Assembly: GCA_937924855.1 (NCBI GenBank) | Contig: CALEYQ010000038.1 | Location: forward strand, 1 to 14,176 | Reading direction: 5' to 3' | DNA from: an uncultured Bacteroidota bacterium | GTDB lineage: Bacteria; Bacteroidota; Bacteroidia; JADZBD01 | Length of the DNA: 14,176 bases | Shown here: piece after piece, positions 1 through 7,500 of the stretch | How the letters are laid out: the number at the start of each line of letters is the position of its first letter | Numbering within the stretch: position 1 is the stretch's first letter | The notes under the pieces: model-generated | What the model saw: the letters and a program-made list of their open reading frames with translations, nothing else | What the model was told of the DNA's origin: nothing | Databases searched by the model: none | Made by a program: the position numbers and the translations under genes

Positions 1-1
1 C

Positions 2-763
2 ATGAAAAACTTTAAAATCGTAAAACCCGATCTTTCACCTCCTGCCGAAAATCTTATCTCCTCCAGCCCGGAAGAAATTTACAATTCTGCCATCTCCCTG
101 CTGCCCGATGTAAAAAGTGCCGAATACAAACTCATGGCTGCCGAAAAAGGACTGGCGGTTTCACGGGGAGCTATGTCGCCCCGCTTAACTTTGAGTGGTT
201 CACTGGGAACCGGTTATTCCGGTTTGAGCCGTAAGATTACGAGTGTGCAACCTACGGGAAGCTGGGATACCACACTTTATTTTTCTTCTTCCGGCGATTT
301 AATTTTTGTGCCCACTTTCAATACCTCATTCGAAACCATTCCCTTCCGCGAGCAATACGACCAGAATGTGAATCGTTCCGTAGGGCTTTTCCTGACCATC
401 CCGCTTTTCAACGGTCTGCAAACTTATTCTTCCGTGAAGCGGAGTAAAATCAACATGCTCAATGCCCAGTATTCCGTAGATATTGCCAAGCAAACCCTGA
501 TGAAAAACATTCAGCAGGCTTGGGCCGATGCGGTGGCTGCCCTGAAAAAATATCAGGCCACGGTGAAATCGCTCAAAGCCCTGGAAGAATCATTCAGCAA
601 TACCGAGAAACGCTTTGAAGTAAATCTGGTGAACAGCTATGAATATGCCGAAGCAAAAAACCGGTTGGCCAGAGCCAAAAGCGATTTGAGTCAGGCTAAA
701 TATGATTATTTTTTTAAGTTAAAGGTCCTGGATTATTACCAGGGTAAACCCATAAAGTTCTGA
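2..763 (+). CDS. TolC-family outer membrane efflux channel, C-terminal part (5' end outside window)
   Basis: This is the outer-membrane exit duct of a tripartite efflux or type I export system. TolC-family proteins usually have about 430-500 residues in two similar halves. Only 253 residues are visible, there is no signal peptide, and the frame is open to the left edge, so the Met at position 2 is probably internal and the gene begins upstream. The visible part fits the second half: a helix (about residues 24-58), a beta region with aromatic and Ser/Thr-rich strands (about 60-135), the motif LTIPLFNGLQTYSSVKRSK at the strand-to-helix transition, and then long amphipathic helices (about 145-245) with regular Ala/Lys/Glu spacing. 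Its stop overlaps the next start (TGATG), so translation with the adaptor gene is probably coupled. The family call is firm; the substrate cannot be told. Confidence 0.9.
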   Translation: MKNFKIVKPDLSPPAENLISSSPEEIYNSAISLLPDVKSAEYKLMAAEKGLAVSRGAMSPRLTLSGSLGTGYSGLSRKITSVQPTGSWDTTLYFSSSGDLIFVPTFNTSFETIPFREQYDQNVNRSVGLFLTIPLFNGLQTYSSVKRSKINMLNAQYSVDIAKQTLMKNIQQAWADAVAALKKYQATVKSLKALEESFSNTEKRFEVNLVNSYEYAEAKNRLARAKSDLSQAKYDYFFKLKVLDYYQGKPIKF

Positions 764-2112
764 TGAAAATGAAACGACCCTATCTGATTGCCGGCGCCTG
801 CCTTCTTGTTTTGGTGCTGGTGGTTGCCATAAAAAAATGCAGCGGCTCCGACGACCTTGAAGTGGAGACCGAAAAAGTGGCCAAGCGTACTATTTTTCAA
901 ACCGTTTCTGCCAATGGTAAAATCCAGCCCGAGCTGGAAGTAAAAATCAGTTCCGATGTTTCGGGCGAAGTGGTGGAGCTGATGGTGAAAGAAGGCGAAA
1001 CGGTAAAAAAAGGACAAATCCTGGCCCGCGTTAATCCCGACATTTACCAGTCGAACATGGAGCGCATGGTAGCAGCCCTGAATTCGGCCAAGGCCAATCT
1101 GGCCAACTCACTGGCCCGGCTGCAACAAACAAAATCGCGTTTTGTAAACGACTCCATCAATTTTTTCCGGAATAAAAAACTTTACGACCAGGGTGCTATT
1201 TCACAGGCCGAATTCGAAAATGTAAAAACCGCCTATGAAACTTCCCGCGGCGAGGTAAATGCGGCCTTTCAAAGTGTGAAAGCGGCTGAATTTAACGTGG
1301 CCAGTTCCGAAGCTTCATTAAAAGAGGCCAAGGATAATCTCGGCAAAACCACCATCATGGCTCCCGTGGATGGACGGATCATAAAACTGAATATCGAAAA
1401 AGGAGAGCGCGTGGTGGGAACCTCACAGATGGCCGGAACGGAAATGATGGTGCTCGCCAGCAGCAATGAAATGGAAGTAAGCGTGGAGGTGAATGAAAGT
1501 GATATCGTTCGGGTTTCCCTCAATGATACCGCCTGGGTGGAAGTAGACGCCTACCGCAACAGGAAATTTAAAGGCATTGTAACCGAAATTGCCCACAGCG
1601 CAAATACCATTGGCATCAGCGCCGATCAGGTAACTAACTTTGTGGTTAAGGTGCGCATACTTCAGGACTCCTATGCCGACATGAACAATCCCTTCCGCAG
1701 GGGCATGAGCGCAACCGTGGAAATCATCACCGATCGTGCCTTTGATGCCGTTTCGGTTCCCATACAGGCCGTAACCACCCGAAGCGACTCGGCCTTTAAA
1801 GAGAGAAAGAAAAAAGAGGAGGGCGAGGAAACCGATGGAGGTTTGATTGTAACGGAAGACAAAAAATCTAAAAAGGAAGAAGCCGCCAAAGTACAGGAAT
1901 GTGTTTTTGTATATGAAAACGGAAAGGCAAAACTGGTAAAAGTTAAAGTGGGCATTCAGGACGATAATTACATACAGATTCTGGAGGGCCTGAAAGACGG
2001 AGATGAAGTTATCTCCGGTCCCTACAGCATGGTTTCCCGGATTATCCGGGACGGAAGCAGGGTAAGTAAAAAAGATTCGGAATCGTCCGGCATAGTAATT
2101 CGTACTAACTAA
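763..2112 (+). CDS. Periplasmic adaptor (membrane fusion) subunit of an efflux transporter, MacA/HlyD type
   Basis: This protein bridges an inner-membrane pump and the TolC channel. Of its 449 residues, about 6-23 form an N-terminal membrane anchor (LIAGACLLVLVLVVAI). The first half of a lipoyl/barrel-sandwich domain follows (about 60-93, with SGEVVELMVKEGETVKKGQI). Next come an Ala/Lys/Glu-rich coiled-coil hairpin (about 97-190), the second lipoyl half (about 198-222, APVDGRIIKLNIEKGERV), a beta-barrel (about 228-320) and a membrane-proximal domain to the end. A charged Lys/Glu-rich linker (about 344-376) interrupts the C-terminal region. The start overlaps the TolC stop by one base. No pump gene lies in the window; a MacB-type ABC permease or RND pump is expected upstream. 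The domain order fits MacA-like adaptors best, but RND adaptors look similar, so I give no gene symbol. Confidence 0.92.
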   Translation: MKMKRPYLIAGACLLVLVLVVAIKKCSGSDDLEVETEKVAKRTIFQTVSANGKIQPELEVKISSDVSGEVVELMVKEGETVKKGQILARVNPDIYQSNMERMVAALNSAKANLANSLARLQQTKSRFVNDSINFFRNKKLYDQGAISQAEFENVKTAYETSRGEVNAAFQSVKAAEFNVASSEASLKEAKDNLGKTTIMAPVDGRIIKLNIEKGERVVGTSQMAGTEMMVLASSNEMEVSVEVNESDIVRVSLNDTAWVEVDAYRNRKFKGIVTEIAHSANTIGISADQVTNFVVKVRILQDSYADMNNPFRRGMSATVEIITDRAFDAVSVPIQAVTTRSDSAFKERKKKEEGEETDGGLIVTEDKKSKKEEAAKVQECVFVYENGKAKLVKVKVGIQDDNYIQILEGLKDGDEVISGPYSMVSRIIRDGSRVSKKDSESSGIVIRTN

Positions 2113-2113
2113 G

Positions 2114-2797
2114 ATGGGTCTTATCCTTTGCCTTGAAACGGCCACTCCGGTTTGTTCTGTTGCCCTTTCAGAAAACGGTATTATACTTTCCCATTGCGTT
2201 GATGCCACGGGCTATTCTCACGCCGAAAGATTAACCCTTCTGGCAGAAGAAACGCTGGAAAAGGCCGGAAAGAAATTTTCCGACCTCGATGCCGTGGCCG
2301 TAAGTGCCGGTCCCGGTTCCTACACCGGATTGCGCATAGGGGTTTCCACCGCCAAGGGTTATTGTTTCGGTTTGAACCTTCCCCTGATCTCGGTTCCCAC
2401 CCTCGCCGCCATGACCGCAGCTTTTCAGCTCAGGGAAATTTATAAGGAAGGTTTTTTCATTCCCATGATCGATGCCCGAAGGATGGAAGTTTTTGCCGCC
2501 GTTTTTAACCATGCCGGTCAGGAAGTGCAAAAGGCCCATGCCGAAATTTTAACCGAAGCATCCTATTCGGAGTTCCGGAAAAAGGGAAAAGTATTTTGCT
2601 TCGGCGACGGAGCCAAAAAAGTGGAAGGTGTAATTCCCGGCTCCGAAAATTTTATTTGCGACGGCACTTTCCAGGCCAGCGCAACCGGAATGGCCATGCT
2701 GGCGGAAAAGAAATTTACCGCTTTGCAGTTTGAAGACCTGGCTTATTTCGAGCCTTTTTACCTCAAGGAATTTGTCGCCGGTCCGGCAAAAAAGTAA
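2114..2797 (+). CDS. tsaB: tRNA N6-threonylcarbamoyladenosine (t6A37) biosynthesis subunit TsaB
   Basis: TsaB is the non-catalytic ASKHA-fold partner of TsaD. With TsaD and TsaE it transfers threonylcarbamoyl to A37 of ANN-decoding tRNAs in the cytoplasm. The 227-residue length is normal. Family hallmarks are the N-terminal LCLETATPVCSVAL strand-turn-strand (residues 4-17), HAERLTLL (36-43), and the highly conserved segment AVSAGPGSYTGLRIGVSTAKG (about 61-81). SVPTLAAM and a MIDARRMEVFAAVF strand follow. The ATG lies one base after the adaptor stop, so it is the last gene of the efflux operon and probably relies on the upstream promoter. A housekeeping tRNA-modification gene behind an efflux pair suggests shared transcription rather than a shared pathway. 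It ends in a hairpin shared with the convergent propeller gene. Confidence 0.96.
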   Translation: MGLILCLETATPVCSVALSENGIILSHCVDATGYSHAERLTLLAEETLEKAGKKFSDLDAVAVSAGPGSYTGLRIGVSTAKGYCFGLNLPLISVPTLAAMTAAFQLREIYKEGFFIPMIDARRMEVFAAVFNHAGQEVQKAHAEILTEASYSEFRKKGKVFCFGDGAKKVEGVIPGSENFICDGTFQASATGMAMLAEKKFTALQFEDLAYFEPFYLKEFVAGPAKK

Positions 2798-2821
2798 AAG
2801 GGCCCTTGCCAAGACCCTTTT
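2796..2821. terminator. Hairpin terminator shared by convergent tsaB and the beta-propeller gene
   Basis: The arms AAAAGGG (2796-2802) and CCCTTTT (2815-2821) pair perfectly over 7 bp around a 12-nt middle that can add a short CTT/AAG pairing. On the plus strand the hairpin ends in four T. On the minus strand it is followed by ACTTTTTT, so it could serve both converging genes. The left arm overlaps the last two bases of the tsaB stop codon. The 65-bp gap to the converging stop holds nothing else that I can identify. Confidence 0.6.
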
Positions 2822-2862
2822 ACACCTAACCAATTAACCAATCTCCCGCCTCAATCATATTT

Positions 2863-4365
2863 TTAATTTACCGTATTGGTATGACCCGGGTTTGCTCCCC
2901 ACATGGGCCATCCGGTAATATTGGGATTATCGCTTTTGAATCCGTAAAGTTTTCCGGTAGTAGTAGTAACATAAATCCATCCCTCGTGGGCAATGGGCGC
3001 ATACCGGATGGGATCGCCTGCCGTGCGGAATTTTTCAGCTACTCTTCCGTTTTCGGGATTGTAAACTATCACCTCTCCCGAATAAGTAGCCACAATGAGG
3101 TAATTTCCTGCCTTTATAGGTGGCGTAGCCAGATGTCCGCCCGTGCGGTGCATATCACCTTCAACGAGGGTAGTCCATAATTTTTTTCCGTTGCCGGGAT
3201 CCGAGCAGATCAGCTCATCGCCCATGGTATTGTAAGTTTTTCCGCCAATCATCAGAATGCGACTGCCCTGAAAAGCCTGCAGAGAACTTACATTCGACTG
3301 TCCAATATTATCATAGGCAGCTTCCCAGCCCGAGTTGCCGGGAGCCCCGCCCGAAAATCCGTTGCCGCTGTCGAGTATCATGCTTTCCTCTTTCAGTTTA
3401 CTTCCCGACTGAACGGTTTTATCGAGGTAGGTGGCCTGCTTGGTTAAAAATTTTGCAGTTGTTTTAAATGTGTTTTTGTCGAGCGTGGCCACACTTTCGC
3501 TGCAGGCATTTCCCTCGTCGCTACGGCAGGTAACAAAAACTTTATCGCCTTCAACCACGGGTGCCGAAGTGCAACGCAGGGCCGAAACGGTTAAAAAATC
3601 GCCGGTTTTCTGATCCATGCGGAACAAGGTTCCGGGGAAAGTAGAGAAATACACTTCATCCCCAATGGCAACGGGAGCGCTCATCACATCGCCGTCGATC
3701 CATTTCTGCCAGAGTATTTTTCCGGTTTTTAAATCAAAAGCGGCAAAGGCATGCGTGGGCTTCAGGGTAAAACTACCCGAGCCAAAAACTTTTTTTCCGT
3801 TGTAATTTTTTCCAAAGGCTGCCGGATAAGCGGTAAATACTTTCCCGTTGGCAACGGCCGGCATGCTCATCAGGGGATCGCCCAGCCAATGCGACCATAA
3901 ATATTGTCCGGTTTTTGCATCCAGGGCAAAGATGGTGCAGCTCTCGGTATTAAATACCAATACATCTTCTTCAATAACGGCGCTGGAAGGTCCGTCGTCA
4001 TCCAGAGTAACAGACCAGTTTTTTTCTCCGGTTTTTGCGTTGAAGCAGAAAAATTCCTTACTGCCAAATCCACCTCCCGTAAATAAACGGTCGCCCTGAA
4101 TACCGGGAGTGGGCACATTGGTATTGCTTGGCAGCTTTATCACAAAGCCCTTTCCATAAGGTTTCAGGTAATCGTTATACTCATATCGGTTCACATGCCC
4201 GGTTTTAAAAGTAGAGGGGGGCAGGGGCATGCCCTGGGCATTAATCTCTTCAAAAAGGCCCTTTATCGATTCTTTTGTGTCGTTTGTGCCGGGAGATGTC
4301 CAGGCCAGTGTTACCAGCGACCCCAGGAGGGCGAGCATAGGTAAAAGGGAAAACATCCGTTTCAT
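2863..4365 (-). CDS. Exported PQQ-like (BamB-like) beta-propeller repeat protein
   Basis: This is a 500-residue exported beta-propeller of unknown function. The N-terminus MKRMFSLLPMLALLGSLVTL is a signal peptide (about residues 1-23). Propeller blades recur with the signature (A/F)-x-D/N-x-K/N-x-G-x-x-x-W: FFCFNAKTGEKNW, IFALDAKTGQYLW, FAAFDLKTGKILW, LFRMDQKTGDF, LICSDPGNGKKLW and VIVYNPENGRVAE. The chain closes with WPMWGANPGHT. Such blades occur in PQQ dehydrogenases and in scaffolds such as BamB. No catalytic PQQ-enzyme residues or cytochrome CxxCH motif are visible, so a scaffold or binding role is more likely than an oxidoreductase. I chose the ATG at 4363-4365. An in-frame TTG six bases upstream would add two residues but is a poorer start. 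There is no Shine-Dalgarno sequence. The gene is monocistronic, convergent with tsaB and divergent from the macroglobulin gene. Confidence 0.85.
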   Translation of the reverse strand: MKRMFSLLPMLALLGSLVTLAWTSPGTNDTKESIKGLFEEINAQGMPLPPSTFKTGHVNRYEYNDYLKPYGKGFVIKLPSNTNVPTPGIQGDRLFTGGGFGSKEFFCFNAKTGEKNWSVTLDDDGPSSAVIEEDVLVFNTESCTIFALDAKTGQYLWSHWLGDPLMSMPAVANGKVFTAYPAAFGKNYNGKKVFGSGSFTLKPTHAFAAFDLKTGKILWQKWIDGDVMSAPVAIGDEVYFSTFPGTLFRMDQKTGDFLTVSALRCTSAPVVEGDKVFVTCRSDEGNACSESVATLDKNTFKTTAKFLTKQATYLDKTVQSGSKLKEESMILDSGNGFSGGAPGNSGWEAAYDNIGQSNVSSLQAFQGSRILMIGGKTYNTMGDELICSDPGNGKKLWTTLVEGDMHRTGGHLATPPIKAGNYLIVATYSGEVIVYNPENGRVAEKFRTAGDPIRYAPIAHEGWIYVTTTTGKLYGFKSDNPNITGWPMWGANPGHTNTVN

Positions 4366-4395
4366 AGGCAAGGGTTTTAATATATAGATGCAGGA

Positions 4396-4411
4396 ATGGA
4401 ATAAATTCCAT
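4396..4411. promoter_or_regulatory. Perfect inverted repeat in the divergent promoter region
   Basis: ATGGAAT-aa-ATTCCAT is a perfect 7-bp inverted repeat with a 2-bp spacer, 30 bp upstream of the beta-propeller ATG. The size and symmetry fit an operator for a dimeric regulator, but a two-base loop is too tight for a stable RNA hairpin. No regulator gene is nearby. The role is inferred from symmetry and position only. The rest of the 207-bp gap (4366-4572) is AT-rich promoter-like sequence, including a weaker AAAAGG/CCTTTT stem at 4449-4466. Confidence 0.35.
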
Positions 4412-4544
4412 AAGTCCCGGTCCTTGTTCTTTAAACGGAATAATTTTGAAAAGGTTTTCTCCTTTTAAGCGGCTCCTGCTCAACGGATAATAAGCCCCCG
4501 CCAACGCTTGCTCATTTGCTTGCCTTGCCTTCGGTTTTAGTGCC

Positions 4545-4552
4545 TAATATTG
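4545..4552 (+). promoter_or_regulatory. Possible -7 box for the alpha-2-macroglobulin gene
   Basis: TAATATTG matches the Bacteroidota -7 consensus TAnnTTTG at all but one fixed position and lies 20 bp upstream of the ATG. A TTG about 17 bp further upstream could be the -33 element, but the spacing is a little short. No Shine-Dalgarno sequence lies between the box and the ATG, as is common in this phylum. Confidence 0.3.
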
Positions 4553-4572
4553 CTTCATAAATCAAATCCGCC

Positions 4573-7500
4573 ATGAAAAACACCTTCCCGATTTTCTTTG
4601 CCGTATTACTCACGGTTTTCAGCGCCTGCTTCAGCCCTGAAAAAAAATTCATCCAGGTTGATCCCGCTTTCGGAAAACATATTTCCGCCTATACGGCCGG
4701 CATGATCTCCCGGGGATCCACCATTAAAATTCAACTTACCGAAGACTATAAAGGAAAGGTGCTTAACAACGAGGAGTTGAGCGACTTGTTTTCCTTTTAC
4801 CCTGCCGTGAAAGGAGTGGCCGTCTGGGCCGATAGCCGGACCCTGGAATTCATCCCCGAAAAACCCCTCGAACCCAATGTGTTTTATACCTCCGGTTTCC
4901 ACCTCGGTAAACTTACCAAAGTGGAAGACCGTTTCCGCCTGTTTAAATTTCAGTTTTCCGTGATCCCCCAAACCCTGAAAGTGGAACTTTACGGCGTATC
5001 TACACCCGATTATTACCATCCCGAAAATCTGGAGCTTTCCGGGAAAATCAACACCACCGACCGGGAAGATTCGGCCCTGATTAAAAAAACAATCACCGTA
5101 ACACTCAACGGAAAAACCCTGCCCGTAACCTGGGGCTATTGCCGCGATCGCTCCTTCAATTTTACCATTTACGATATTGCCCGCTCCGAAAACCCGGGCA
5201 CATTGGTGGTTTCCTGGAACGGAAAACCCCTGGGCAGCGAACAAACCGGATTTAAAAAGTTTGAAATTCCCTCCCTCGCCGATTTTAAACCGGTTGAAAT
5301 TAAAGTAAGACAAAGTCCCGACCAGATGATCGAAATTAATTTTTCCGATCCTCTCCTGGCCGGTCAGAACCTCAATGGCATCATAAGCCTCGAAGGAGTT
5401 GATAATCCCACCTGGCAAATTGAAGGCAATATGCTGCGTGTTTTCCTCCCCGGAAGAATTGACGGCTACCGCAGGTTTACCATAAACCACGGACTGAAAA
5501 ACTGGAAAGGATTTAAAATAAAAGAGAAGGTTTCCGAAAACCTGCATTTCGAAGAAGCCAAACCCCAACTCCGCTTAACCGGTAAAGGAAATATTCTTCC
5601 GAATTCGGGAAGTATGCTCTTTCCCTTTGAAGCCATTGGCGTGAAAGCCGTAGATGTCAGAATTTCAAAAATTCACGAGAATAATATCCTGCAGTTCCTC
5701 CAGGTGAACGACCTCGACGGAAATAATGAAATGCGCCGCGTGGCTACCAAAATCATTGAAACAAAAGTTGACCTGGAGAAAGGAAAAAAACTGAACCTGA
5801 AAGAATGGAACCGCTTTACCATCGACATGGCCAAATACATTAAACCCGATCCGGGTTCCATTTACCGTATCGAAGTAAAAATTAAAAAGGAATACGCCAT
5901 AAGCGATTGTTCGGGCGAAGAAGACAATCAGGAGAACAACACCAATAACCGGGTAGCTTCCCGCGATGCCTGGTTCGATGACAACAATGAATTCTCAAGG
6001 TATTATCACGACGATTATTATTCTTACGAATCCGACTACTATAACGATTTCAGCGCCTGCTCCGATGATTATTATTACGGAAAGGCCATTGGCAAAAACA
6101 TCCTGTCTTCCGATGTTGGAATTATTTGCAAAGTGGGAAAAGACAGAGTGGCTGAAGTTTTCGTAAACAACCTCGTGGATACCCGCGCCCTGGATGGAGT
6201 AAAGGTTGATTTTCTCAATTACCAGAAACAGGTGCTCGCTACCGGCATCACCAATGCTCAGGGTATGGTTTCCGTTAAGCTTCCCAAAAAACCTTTCCTG
6301 CTGGTGGCTACTTACGGCACTCAGAAAGGATATCTCAAACTGGAAGATTCACATTCCAACAGCCTGTCTAAATTTGATGTGGCCGGTGAAGATGTGCAGA
6401 AAGGCGTGAAAGGATTTATTTATACCGAACGTGGTGTCTGGCGTCCCGGCGATTCCATCTTCGTTTCCTTCATGCTCGAAGACCGGTTCAAAACCCTTCC
6501 GGAAAATCACCCCGTTACTTTTGAACTGGTAAACCCAAGGGGAGAAGTGATAAAGAAAGAAGTGAAAACCAAAGGTGAAAAAGGGCATTATGTTTTTCCG
6601 GTTACCACCGGCGACCAGGCTCCTACCGGTTATTACCTGGCGAAAGTAAGTGTGGGAAATCAGATTTATTCCCGCAACCTGAAAGTGGAAACCATTAAAC
6701 CTAACCGCCTGAAAATTTATCTCGATTTTGGGAAAAACATCCTCCTTTCTTCCGACCGCCAGGTGCCTGCCAAACTTCAGGTTAAATGGCTGCATGGAAG
6801 TCCCGGAAAAAATATGGATGCTCAGGTGGATGTTACCCTGGCTTCTTCTGAAACTTCTTTCAAAGGCTTTCACGGTTATACCTTCGACAATCCCATCCTT
6901 AATTTTCATGGTTCCCAGGAAACCTGTTTTAAAGGTCCTACCTCCGAACAGGGTGAAGCAGGGTTTCCGGTGGATCTCAAAAATTTTTCCAATGCCCCCG
7001 GATTTTTAAAAGCTCAGTTCACTACCAAAGTGTTTGAACCTGGCGGCGACTTCAGCATCGACCGACACCTGGTAACTATTTCTCCTTTCACCAGCTATGT
7101 TGGATTGCGCACGCCCGAATCCAGAAATTTCGGATCCATGCTCGAGACCGATGTGAACCACTGGGTGGATGTGGCTACCGTTTCCGAATCGGGTGCCCCC
7201 GTTTCACGGGAGAAAGTACAGGTAACCATGTATAATATCGGGTGGCGCTGGTGGTGGGAACACAACCAGGACGACCTCTCCGGATACCTGGCCAGAACCA
7301 GTACCACAGCGGTGAAAGATACCCTCATCAATACCCGTGGCGGTAAAGGAAAATTCCGCTTCCGCATTCCCCAGTATCAATGGGGACGATACCTCATCCT
7401 GGCCACCGACCCCGAGAGCGGTCACACCACCGGAAAAGTGGTGTATGTGGATGCCCCCTGGTGGTCGAAATCGAACAAAAACATCAATGAGAATTCCAAC

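Noticed and set aside
1423..2208. 261-codon open frame antisense to the adaptor and the start of tsaB
   Set aside because: It spans two well-supported genes on the other strand and its composition is that of a shadow frame; no motif was recognised.
2863..4365. PQQ-dependent dehydrogenase
   Set aside because: Only propeller-blade signatures are present. No catalytic residues or CxxCH haem motif were seen, so an enzyme call is not supported.
4366..4371. TTG start adding two residues to the beta-propeller protein
   Set aside because: The ATG at 4363-4365 begins a normal signal peptide with its basic residues in place. The TTG has no ribosome-binding site in its favour.
4606..5568. Long open frame (320 codons) antisense to the macroglobulin gene
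   Set aside because: Its peptide has no recognisable domain and is rich in Phe, Gly and His, as expected for the complement of a real coding frame. The plus-strand gene explains the region.
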